From Actinomycetota bacterium (GTDB lineage: Bacteria; Actinomycetota; Thermoleophilia; Solirubrobacterales; Solirubrobacteraceae): a stretch of 16,923 bases of DNA. Below are positions 1 to 6,042 of the stretch, in pieces (the stretch's first letter is position 1; each line of letters starts with the position of its first letter). The DNA lies in contig CAJCIJ010000138.1 in NCBI GenBank assembly GCA_903970315.1, forward strand, positions 1 through 16,923. Direction: 5' to 3'. The position numbers and the translations under genes are program-made. The notes under the pieces are model-generated. The model saw nothing but the letters and a program-made list of their open reading frames with translations. It did no database searches and was not told where the DNA came from.

Positions 1-1089
1 CAAGTACACGAAGCGTCCACCTGAGTCGCCGTCGGATTCGATCACCCCGGGGCGCAGCGCACTGACCAGCTTCAGGACCACCCGCGGCGAATCGGCGCTC
101 TCAAGACCGTCGCGAAGAAACGTGGAGTTGAACCCCATCTCGAAACCCTCGCCTTGAAAGTCACTGGGTAAGGTCTCGGAGGCGTCGCCTATATCCGGGG
201 TGCGGGCCGAGACCGTCAGCTCGCCCTCGCGCAACCCCACTCGTAGTGGGTTGTTCTTCTGCGCGACCAGCCCCACCCGACGGACGGTGTCCAGCAACTC
301 CGATGTCGCGAAGTGCAGCTCGTGCTCGACTGTGTCGGGCACGAGCTGCTTGTAATCGGGGAAGTGCCCCTCCAGCAGACGCGAAGCGAGCACGATGTTG
401 TTGATGATGAACACGATCTGGTTGTTGTTGCGCTTCACGCTGACCTCGCTTGCGCCCTCCTGCTGGGTCAACCGAGCGGCCTCCGTGAGCGCCCGCGCAG
501 GCACAACCATGTCGAAGTCTCCTTGCGGCGCGAACTCGAGCTTTATCTCTTTGACGCTCAACCGGTAGGAGTCCGTGGCCACGAGACGCAGCTCATCCTT
601 GACGACAGTCAGCAGGACACCCGTCAGCAGCGGCCTGGTCTCGTCCCGAGAGGCTGCCGGTGTCACCTGGGTCACCGCCTGGGCAAACGAGGCGCCTGGG
701 AAGGTCGCCACGTCTTCGCCCTCGGCTCCCGGTATCGGCGGGAAGTCATCCTCGCGCAAGGTTTGGAGGTGGACCGTTGTGGCTCCCGATTGGACCGTGA
801 GCTGATTACTGGCCGGCGCAAGCTCGCATGTGACCTCGTTACCGGAGGCCATCCTCACGACTTCGAGCAGCAGCCGTCCCGGCAGCACAGCGCGGCCCTG
901 GCTGCTGTCGTGCGCGACCAGCGGGACGCGCACGCTCGTCTGGAGGTCAGTTGCGCGCAACTCAACACCGGTGTCGGCGACGTCGACCATCACCGCACCT
1001 GCCACCGCCGAGCCGCTGCGGGCGGACGTGATCTGGATCGCCGCTTGCAATTTGACGGCGAACTCGCTGGCAACGACGGTGAATTTCAT
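1..1089 (-). CDS. dnaN: DNA polymerase III beta sliding clamp, C-terminus cut by window edge
   Basis: The minus-strand frame reads 363 uninterrupted codons from an ATG at 1089 to the window edge, beginning MKFTVVASEFAVKLQAAI. It is the beta clamp, the ring that tethers replicative polymerase to DNA. Family landmarks visible are LPGRLLLEVVRM near residue 65, LLTGVLLTV and VATDSYRLSV in the middle domain, an EGHFPDYKQLVP stretch before the third domain, and a terminal GGRFVYL that precedes the family's usual hydrophobic MPVR-like end. Since clamps run about 365-380 residues, only a handful of codons plus the stop should be missing. It lies 104 bases downstream of dnaA in the same direction, the standard dnaA-dnaN order. 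No strong Shine-Dalgarno is seen; a GGGG run sits nine bases before the ATG. The identification is secure; only the C-terminal end is unseen. Confidence 0.96.
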   Translation of the reverse strand, partial: MKFTVVASEFAVKLQAAIQITSARSGSAVAGAVMVDVADTGVELRATDLQTSVRVPLVAHDSSQGRAVLPGRLLLEVVRMASGNEVTCELAPASNQLTVQSGATTVHLQTLREDDFPPIPGAEGEDVATFPGASFAQAVTQVTPAASRDETRPLLTGVLLTVVKDELRLVATDSYRLSVKEIKLEFAPQGDFDMVVPARALTEAARLTQQEGASEVSVKRNNNQIVFIINNIVLASRLLEGHFPDYKQLVPDTVEHELHFATSELLDTVRRVGLVAQKNNPLRVGLREGELTVSARTPDIGDASETLPSDFQGEGFEMGFNSTFLRDGLESADSPRVVLKLVSALRPGVIESDGDSGGRFVYL

Positions 1090-1097
1090 GAGCACAA

Positions 1098-1166
1098 CCC
1101 CAACATTGACTTATGGACTCTTACTAACTCTCTAGGACGTTGTAGTAGGGGCGTTGAATGTTGGGG
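1098..1166. repeat. Perfect 10-bp inverted repeat spanning the dnaA-dnaN gap
   Basis: The arms CCCCAACATT (1098-1107) and AATGTTGGGG (1157-1166) are perfect reverse complements separated by 49 bases. The pair nearly fills the 104-base dnaA-dnaN spacer, and the interior is noticeably more AT-rich than its surroundings. It could be a long-range hairpin in the dnaA-dnaN transcript, a pair of protein-binding half sites, or part of an origin. I see no good DnaA box inside; TGGGGAAAA at 1162-1170 is a 7-of-9 match at best. The repeat is certain and the role is unknown. Confidence 0.6.
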
Positions 1167-1193
1167 AAAACACCGCGAAAGCATCTGTCGGCC

Positions 1194-2639
1194 TTAGTTG
1201 CCGGGGGTTGGCGGTGTGGGCGGGCTATCTGGGCCTGTTAGCAAGGACCGCACAGCCTGCTCGGCCTGCCGGGCCTGGGGGTCACGCTCGACCCGGTCCC
1301 GGGCACGCCGACAAGCGTAGAGGACGGTGGAGTGGTCACGGCCTCCGAATGAGCGACCTATCGACGGGAGCGACTCGGAGGTGAGCTCGCGCGCCAGGTA
1401 CATGGCCACCTGACGCGGCCAGACGACCTCGCGCGCCCGGCTGGCGGACAGCAATTCCTCGCTGGAGACCTTGAAGTGCCTGCAGGTCGCCGACTGGATT
1501 GCCGCAAGGGTGGGCTTGGTCACGGGACGCTGGGTGCCTCCGTAAAGGCCGCGCAGAACCTTTCCCGCGAGCTCCTCGGTCACCGGTCGTTGGGTCAGCG
1601 AGGCAAAGGCGACTATTCGCACCAGCGCGCCCTCCAGGGCTCGTACGCTGCTACTGACATGCTCGGCGATCAGTTGCACCACACTGGCATCCACCGAGGC
1701 GACCGACTGGTCGGCGAGTTTCTTACGCAGGATGGCCACGCGTGTGGTGAGGTCGGGCGGCCGTATGTCTGCGACCAACCCGGCCTCAAAACGCTCCCGC
1801 AACCGATCCTCCAGGCCGCCGAGATCACGAGGTGGCCGGTCCGATGTCACGACGATCTGGCTACCGATCGAATAGAGGTTGTTGAAAGTGTGGAAAAACT
1901 CCTCTTCGGTACGCGCCTTGCGCTGCAGAAACTGGATGTCGTCCACCAGGAGCACGTCCACGTGGCGAAAGCGCGCCTTGAAGCGCTCCGTGCTGCCGTC
2001 TCGGAGCGCGCTCAGAAACTCGTTGGTGAACGGCTCGCTTGCGGTTAGGCGAACCACAGTCGATGTGTTGTGAGCGCTGACAAAGCTGGCGATTGCGTGC
2101 AACAGGTGTGTCTTACCGACACCTGGAGGTCCGCAGATGAACAGTGGGTTGAAGCTCGCACCGGGCGCCTCGGCCAAGCTCAACGAAGCGCCGTGGGCCA
2201 ACCGGTTCGACTCTCCGATCACAAACCTGTCGAAGGTTAGTTGTGGGTTGGGGCGCAGTTCGGTTGGGGCGCCCTGCGCCACCACCCGGCCTTGCCCAGG
2301 TGTCCCGCCCACGCCCTGCGCCTGTTGACGATCCTGTGGAGAACCCCCAGCGTGCACGCTGGCGGACCCACGGACCGCCACCTGGACCGCCGGCCGTCCT
2401 CCCAGTACCGCAGCGGCAGCTGTCGCCAACAGGACGCCGTAGCGCTGCTGAACCCATTCGCGTGTCTGCGTCGGCGCTGAAAAGATGACGGCGTCGCGAC
2501 TCGCAGACTCAACCCACAGAGGCTCCAGCCACAACGAGTAGGTCGTTTGGTCCACCGCAGCGCCGAGCTCTGAGTGGATTTGGCTGTGGATGTGCTTTAG
2601 CTCTGCGTTCACGAAAGGGGACAGCCCGCCTGTGGGCAA
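1194..2639 (-). CDS. dnaA: Chromosomal replication initiator DnaA
   Basis: This 481-residue protein is the AAA+ initiator that binds DnaA boxes, melts oriC and loads the helicase. Domain I, the helicase and self-interaction domain, is residues ~10-80, followed by a Q/G-rich linker at ~95-125. The AAA+ core carries Walker A GPPGVGKT (170-177), Walker B LLVDD (230-234), sensor I VVTSDRP (~263-269) and a box VII arginine in LEDRLRERFEAGL (~276-288). Domain IV carries the DnaA signature FGGRDHSTVLYA (431-442), which reads the DnaA box. The drawn start is a TTG with AAAGG about 12 bases upstream. A GTG at 2612-2610 (giving MNAELKHIHSQ) would give a 472-residue protein whose N-terminus matches the usual domain I length, and is equally plausible. 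The TTG overlaps a DnaA-box-like TTGCCCACA (2639-2631), which would suit autoregulation. Stop TAA at 1194. Confidence 0.97.
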   Translation of the reverse strand: MPTGGLSPFVNAELKHIHSQIHSELGAAVDQTTYSLWLEPLWVESASRDAVIFSAPTQTREWVQQRYGVLLATAAAAVLGGRPAVQVAVRGSASVHAGGSPQDRQQAQGVGGTPGQGRVVAQGAPTELRPNPQLTFDRFVIGESNRLAHGASLSLAEAPGASFNPLFICGPPGVGKTHLLHAIASFVSAHNTSTVVRLTASEPFTNEFLSALRDGSTERFKARFRHVDVLLVDDIQFLQRKARTEEEFFHTFNNLYSIGSQIVVTSDRPPRDLGGLEDRLRERFEAGLVADIRPPDLTTRVAILRKKLADQSVASVDASVVQLIAEHVSSSVRALEGALVRIVAFASLTQRPVTEELAGKVLRGLYGGTQRPVTKPTLAAIQSATCRHFKVSSEELLSASRAREVVWPRQVAMYLARELTSESLPSIGRSFGGRDHSTVLYACRRARDRVERDPQARQAEQAVRSLLTGPDSPPTPPTPGN

Positions 2640-2878
2640 GGGATTGACGCAACCTTTGGCAGCCTCGGCGCGGGCGCCTTGGCGAGGTCCGGGTGACCGG
2701 CGCGCCGACTATATCCGGCGCGACACACTGCTCACGGGCCCCTGGCCGCAATTGGCGAAGAAAACCCGCGACAGGTCTGCCGGCCTTCGCAACCACACCG
2801 TCCCGCGGCGCGCACAACCCCACTGACGAGGCCGCGGCGAGGAATGCCCTAAGATCGGGCTCCCCTACTTAGAGCACC
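2640..2878. other. dnaA-rpmH divergent intergenic region, candidate oriC
   Basis: This 239-base gap separates leftward dnaA-dnaN from the rightward rpmH-parB block, so transcription and presumably replication diverge from here, which is the classic position of oriC. The sequence evidence is thin. I find no cluster of DnaA boxes inside it, and the nearest box-like nonamers lie just inside dnaA: TTGCCCACA at 2639-2631, ACATCCACA at 2593-2585 and TTCTCCACA at 2343-2335, all written on the minus strand. A minus-strand TATAGT (2713-2708) could be a -10 element for dnaA but lacks a recognisable -35. The assignment rests on gene arrangement; GC skew across a larger window would be decisive. Confidence 0.4.
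2823..2855 (+). promoter_or_regulatory. Possible rpmH promoter
   Basis: TAAGAT (2850-2855) matches four of six bases of a sigma-70-type -10 element and lies 23 bases before the rpmH ATG. A CTGACG (2823-2828) resembles a -35, but the spacing of 21 bases is long. rpmH needs a promoter in this gap because the upstream gene is divergent, so a promoter nearby is expected; these exact hexamers are tentative. Confidence 0.3.
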
Positions 2879-3013
2879 ATGAAACGAACCTACCAACCAA
2901 AGAAACGCAAACGGGCGCGCGCGCACGGGTTTCGCGCCCGCATGCGCAGCCGCGCGGGGCGCATGGTCATAAAGCGCCGTCGTTCCAAGGGCCGCAAGCG
3001 CCTGTCGGCCTGA
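2879..3013 (+). CDS. rpmH: 50S ribosomal protein L34
   Basis: This 44-residue, extremely Arg/Lys-rich protein begins [19 protein letters not shown] and continues through [14 protein letters not shown] to end KGRKRLSA. That is a complete L34, whose family length is 44-47 residues. L34 is a small structural protein of the large ribosomal subunit. It is the first gene of the rightward cluster and is followed after 42 bases by rnpA, the near-universal pairing that couples a ribosomal protein to the tRNA-processing RNase P. There is no strong Shine-Dalgarno; TTAGAG lies just upstream of the ATG. The start is fixed by the conserved MKRTYQP N-terminus. Confidence 0.97.
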   Translation: MKRTYQPKKRKRARAHGFRARMRSRAGRMVIKRRRSKGRKRLSA

Positions 3014-3055
3014 GATGCGCCGCTGTGGCCGGTCCGCTTGCGCTGCGCGCGCGTA

Positions 3056-3457
3056 ATGGCACCCCAGCGCACCCGCTCCGGACGTCTCTCGCGCTCGGCG
3101 GAGTTCGAGCGTGCCTACCGTCATGGACGGTCGCAGTCAGACCGCCACCTGGTGGTGTACGTGTTCGGGGGTGACGCCACCCGGCCAGTCCGCCTCGGAC
3201 TCTCGGTGCCGCGCAAGATCGGCTCCGCGGTTGAGCGAAACCGCGTCAAACGGCTGCTGCGTGCTGCCTTTGAGAGCCACCGCGAGGAGATCGGCACCGG
3301 CTACGACATCGTGGTCGTCGCGCGACCGGGTATCGCCGAGGTCGCCCAGCAGGACGGCCTGGCGGCCGTGGAGCTTTCGTTGGTCGAGTTGCTGCGCAAG
3401 GCCGGCCTGGCGGTCTCGCCGGGTGCCGTTGCGGGCGACGGCGAGGCCGCGGCGTGA
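3056..3457 (+). CDS. rnpA: Ribonuclease P protein component
   Basis: RnpA is the protein subunit that helps the RNase P RNA bind and trim the 5' leaders of pre-tRNAs. From the ATG at 3056 the protein is 133 residues and begins MAPQRTRSGRLSRSAEFER. It shows the family's RLSRSAEFERAYRHGRS N-terminus, a central LGLSVPRKIGSAVERNRVKR containing the RNR basic signature, and LLRAAFESHR after it, followed by the YDIVVVARPG strand. The frame is open upstream to a TTG at 3038, but the ATG fits the family length better. Its stop overlaps the yidD start by four bases (GTGA), so translation is probably coupled. The C-terminal 20 residues are Ala/Gly-rich and not conserved. Confidence 0.95.
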   Translation: MAPQRTRSGRLSRSAEFERAYRHGRSQSDRHLVVYVFGGDATRPVRLGLSVPRKIGSAVERNRVKRLLRAAFESHREEIGTGYDIVVVARPGIAEVAQQDGLAAVELSLVELLRKAGLAVSPGAVAGDGEAAA

Positions 3458-3729
3458 CGTTGCGCAGTCTCGCAGTGGCGGCAGCGCGGACCCCGATCGT
3501 GCTCTACTCGCGCGTGGTGTCGCCGGCCCTGCCGCGCCGGTGCAAGTACGAGCCCACCTGCTCGCGCTATGCGCTGGACGCGATAACACAGTTCGGCTTG
3601 CTGCGGGGCCTGGCGCTGACCGTATGGCGCCTGCTGCGCTGCAACCCGTTCAGCTACGGTGGCTTTGACCCGGTCTCTGCACAGACCCTGTTCCGCTCCA
3701 GTCCCCGCGTCGATCACGCCCGCTCATGA
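3454..3729 (+). CDS. yidD: Membrane protein insertion efficiency factor YidD
   Basis: This 91-residue protein starts at GTG 3454, inside the rnpA stop. It carries the diagnostic YidD core: RRCKYEPTCSRYALDAI at about residues 28-44, then LRGLALTVWRLLRCNPFSYGG at about 50-70, ending FDPV. The three cysteines in the CKYEPTC and RCNPF motifs are conserved in the family. YidD is a small membrane-associated protein, with a predicted amphipathic N-terminal helix, that assists YidC-dependent insertion of inner-membrane proteins. It sits between rnpA and yidC with four-base overlaps at both ends, which is its standard neighbourhood. The C-terminal 15 residues are a non-conserved tail. Confidence 0.95.
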   Translation: MTLRSLAVAAARTPIVLYSRVVSPALPRRCKYEPTCSRYALDAITQFGLLRGLALTVWRLLRCNPFSYGGFDPVSAQTLFRSSPRVDHARS

Positions 3730-4784
3730 TCTTGGCGAACATCATCCAGCAGGCGTTTGGGCCGCTGATCAGGCTGTTCGAATGGATGCTGGTCCATATC
3801 CACGAACTGTTGACGACCGGTTGGGGCTGGTCGATCATCGTGCTCACCGCGGTGATCCGGATCGTCCTGTTCCCGCTGTTTGTCCGCCAGATCAAGTCGA
3901 TGCGGACGATGCAGCTGCACATGCCCGAAATGAAGGCGATCCAGGCGAAGTACAAGGAGGATAAGCAGCGCCAGAGCGAGGAGCTGATGAAGTTCTATCG
4001 CGAGAACAAGATCAACCCATTCGCCTCGTGCCTGCCGCTGCTGCTGCAGTTCCCGGTCCTGATCTCGCTGCTCTACATGCTGCGGTCGGACCTGAAGAAG
4101 CACATCTGCGGGTCGGCGCTGACCAGCCACTACAACGGGCTGCGTGCGGCACATGTCGGCAAGACCGCGGAGAGTCTCACCAAGTACATCGAAAAGACCA
4201 GTTGCAACTCGGTCGACCCGCACTCGGCGGGCTTCCTGTTCATCCCCGATCTAACCGCCAAGGCCACGGGCGCGGGGTTGATCGCGCTGATCGTGCTCTA
4301 CGTGGTCACCATGGTCGGGTCGAGCGTGCTCTCGACGGCCACCGCGGACCGAAACCAGCGGTTGATGGCCATCTTCCTGCCGTTCATCTTCGTCCCCTTC
4401 ATCGCCAATTTTCCCGCCGGCGTGATGGTTTACTGGATCTCGACGAATATCTGGACTGTGGGACAGGCCGCCTACATCCGCCAGCGGATGCCCGCTCCCA
4501 AACCGGCCAAGGTGACCACCGAGGACAAAAAGGCCGTCGCGGCGGCGCCCAAGACTGACGGACGCAAAGCGCCGACGGACGACGCGGCGCGGCATGAGCC
4601 GGAGACGCCCGCCGGCAATGGCGGAGCCGGCGGCGGCGTGCTGGCGGGGATCCGAGAGCGCGTCAAACCGCCCGCGTCGTCGGCGGAGGAATCTCCGGCT
4701 GGCGCGCGTTCAAACGGGGCCGCCGAGGTTCCGCCGCCACCACCACGCCGCAAGAAGAAGCGGCGCTCCGGACGCCGGCGCTGA
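3726..4784 (+). CDS. yidC: Membrane protein insertase YidC/Oxa1 family
   Basis: This 352-residue protein starts at the ATG overlapping the yidD stop (ATGA). It is a YidC/Oxa1/Alb3 insertase of the short Gram-positive type with no large periplasmic domain. TM1 spans about residues 33-53 and contains the groove arginine in TAVIRIVLFPL (R45). A charged cytoplasmic hairpin (~54-98) follows, then NPFASCLPLLLQFPVLISLL (TM2). An extracellular loop (~121-172) contains two cysteines, followed by TM segments at ~180-200, ~215-232 and ~235-250. The tail (~255-352) is Lys/Arg/Pro-rich and ends PPPPPRRKKKRRSGRRR, the kind of basic tail known to contact ribosomes. It is coupled to khpB by a TGATG overlap. 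The role is co-translational insertion and folding of membrane proteins, alone or with SecYEG. Confidence 0.95.
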   Translation: MILANIIQQAFGPLIRLFEWMLVHIHELLTTGWGWSIIVLTAVIRIVLFPLFVRQIKSMRTMQLHMPEMKAIQAKYKEDKQRQSEELMKFYRENKINPFASCLPLLLQFPVLISLLYMLRSDLKKHICGSALTSHYNGLRAAHVGKTAESLTKYIEKTSCNSVDPHSAGFLFIPDLTAKATGAGLIALIVLYVVTMVGSSVLSTATADRNQRLMAIFLPFIFVPFIANFPAGVMVYWISTNIWTVGQAAYIRQRMPAPKPAKVTTEDKKAVAAAPKTDGRKAPTDDAARHEPETPAGNGGAGGGVLAGIRERVKPPASSAEESPAGARSNGAAEVPPPPPRRKKKRRSGRRR

Positions 4785-5254
4785 TGGCGCCGGCCACGCC
4801 CGATATGGACGAGGCAGCGGGAATCCTGGAGGACCTCCTGGGCGCCATCGTCGAAGCGTTGGCGCTGGACGCCGACGTGACTGTCGAGTTTGATGACGGC
4901 ACCCTCTCCGGGCGTGTGGAGGGCGATGACCTGGGCCTGCTCATCGGTCGCCACGGACGTACCATCGAAGCCGTACAGCACCTCGCCCAGAGGATTGTGC
5001 AGCGGGGAGAGCCCGACGGCCCACGCGTCGTGATCGACGCCGGGGACTACCGCGAGCGCCGAGCGACGGCGCTTCGCGAAGAGGCCGACGAGGCGGTTGA
5101 GCGGGCATTACGCACAGGAGTCGCTGTGGAGCTCAGGACGATGCCCGCCCTTGAGCGGCGCGTAGTGCACGAACACCTGCGGGACCGCGACGGCGTGGAG
5201 ACCTACTCAGAGGGCGCCGAACCCGAGCGGTACCTGGTGGTCGCGCCGGTCTGA
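4784..5254 (+). CDS. khpB: KH/R3H RNA-binding protein KhpB (Jag)
   Basis: This 156-residue protein starts at the ATG inside the yidC stop. After a short acidic N-terminal helix it shows a type II KH domain with GLLIGRHGRTIEAVQHLAQ (residues 51-69, the GxxG loop being GRHG). An R3H domain follows at the C-terminus, with LERRVVHEHL supplying the RxxxH pair (R125, H129) and then VETYSEGAEPERYLVV. The N-terminal Jag-N domain of Firmicutes homologues is absent, as is usual in actinobacteria. KhpB binds RNA with KhpA and influences cell elongation and division in streptococci; its role here is inferred from family membership. It lies 15 bases before rsmG, and that gap begins the parS palindrome. 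Confidence 0.93.
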   Translation: MAPATPDMDEAAGILEDLLGAIVEALALDADVTVEFDDGTLSGRVEGDDLGLLIGRHGRTIEAVQHLAQRIVQRGEPDGPRVVIDAGDYRERRATALREEADEAVERALRTGVAVELRTMPALERRVVHEHLRDRDGVETYSEGAEPERYLVVAPV

Positions 5255-5261
5255 GCCGGAG

Positions 5262-5277
5262 CGTTCCACGTGGAACG
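5262..5277. promoter_or_regulatory. parS: Candidate parS centromere site overlapping the rsmG start codon
   Basis: CGTTCCACGTGGAACG is a perfect 16-bp palindrome with the CACGTG core of the bacterial parS consensus (TGTTTCACGTGAAACA). It differs only by symmetric substitutions, so dyad symmetry is kept. It lies 1.6 kb upstream of parB and about 2.4 kb from the dnaA-rpmH gap, exactly where origin-proximal parS sites occur. Other CACGTG cores in the window (for example 1964-1969 and 14085-14090) lack the flanking arms. The rsmG GTG start (5270-5272) is inside the site and its GGAG ribosome-binding site (5258-5261) abuts it. Bound ParB could therefore affect rsmG expression. Confidence 0.85.
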
Positions 5278-5986
5278 TCTGGCGCAGCTCGCCGATCGAT
5301 ACGGCCTCGACACGGCCCAGTCAGACCAGTTATCGGCAGTTATCTCAGCGGTGCTCGCAGACTCGCGGTCCCCGACGGCGATACGCGACGCCGACGGCGT
5401 GATCGACCTGCACGTCGCAGACTCGCTCGTGGCCCTGGAGGTCCCGGCGGTACGAGCGGCGCGCAGACTGGTTGATATCGGCTCCGGCGCGGGTTTCCCC
5501 GGCGTGCCGCTGGCCGTTGCCCTGCCTGACGCCTCGGTACACCTGCTCGACAGCCAGACGCAACGGTGTCTGTTTTTGCGACGGCTTTGCTCGCAGGCCG
5601 CCCTGGGCAACGCCGAGGTGGTCTGGACGCGCGCGGAGGCGTGGAGGCCGCCGCCGGCCGTGGAAGTAGTCGTGGCTCGAGCACTGGCTCCCCAACCTGT
5701 GGTCCTGGAGTACGCAGCGCCGCTGCTGGCGCCCGGCGGAATGCTTGTGGACTGGCGCGGGAGCGTCTCAGAGACGGAGATTGCACAGGCCATGGCTGCT
5801 GCCGAGATCCTGGGCCTCATGCGGGTCGGTGTCCGGCAGGTGCAGCCATTTCCTTCGGCCACGCGACGATTCCTGCACCTCTACCTAAAGGTTAGGGCAA
5901 CGCCCGAACGATTCCCGAGGCGTGCGGGGATGGCCGCCAAGAGGCCGCTTGGCAGAGATGGTTCGCGGCCAGACCATCGAATGTGA
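5270..5986 (+). CDS. rsmG: 16S rRNA (guanine-527-N7)-methyltransferase RsmG (GidB)
   Basis: This 238-residue protein begins MERLAQLADRYGLDT from a GTG, with GGAG eight bases upstream. RsmG uses S-adenosylmethionine to methylate N7 of G527 in the 530 loop of 16S rRNA; loss in other bacteria gives low-level streptomycin resistance. The SAM-binding motif DIGSGAGFPGVPLA is at residues 69-82, preceded by LHVADSLVAL (48-57). It is followed by the acidic HLLDSQTQRCLFLRRL strand (~93-108) and the VARALAPQPVVLEY region (~135-148). The C-terminus has the family's PERFPRRAGMAAKRPLG motif, then about ten unmatched residues. The position between khpB and parA is the conserved one. The candidate parS covering its start codon is the unusual feature. 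Confidence 0.95.
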   Translation: MERLAQLADRYGLDTAQSDQLSAVISAVLADSRSPTAIRDADGVIDLHVADSLVALEVPAVRAARRLVDIGSGAGFPGVPLAVALPDASVHLLDSQTQRCLFLRRLCSQAALGNAEVVWTRAEAWRPPPAVEVVVARALAPQPVVLEYAAPLLAPGGMLVDWRGSVSETEIAQAMAAAEILGLMRVGVRQVQPFPSATRRFLHLYLKVRATPERFPRRAGMAAKRPLGRDGSRPDHRM

Positions 5987-5988
5987 CT

Positions 5989-6018
5989 GGACGGCGGCCA
6001 GCTGCGCTGACGCCGTCC
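5989..6018. repeat. Stem-loop between rsmG and parA
   Basis: GGACGGCG (5989-5996) and CGCCGTCC (6011-6018) pair perfectly, and inside them CAGC/GCTG add four more pairs around a TGC loop, giving a two-part stem with a small asymmetric bulge. It begins two bases after the rsmG stop codon. No T-rich tract follows, so it is not a canonical intrinsic terminator. It could stabilise the rsmG 3' end, act as an atypical terminator, or be a protein-binding dyad upstream of parA. Confidence 0.5.
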
Positions 6019-6026
6019 GACCGCCG

Positions 6027-6042
6027 GTCACGGTAGCGTGAC
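6027..6042. promoter_or_regulatory. Inverted repeat at the parA translation start
   Basis: GTCACG (6027-6032) and CGTGAC (6037-6042) form a perfect six-base inverted repeat around GTAG. The first candidate GTG start of parA (6038-6040) lies within the right arm and the second (6047-6049) just after it. It may be an operator for autoregulation by the Par proteins or a hairpin masking the start. It is not a parS variant, since the arms are interrupted by four bases. Its function is unproven. Confidence 0.35.

Noticed and set aside
313..1197. Long plus-strand open frame opposite dnaN and its gap
   Set aside because: It is an antisense shadow of dnaN, whose minus-strand translation is unmistakable; its composition is Arg/His/Asp-rich frame noise typical of GC-rich DNA.
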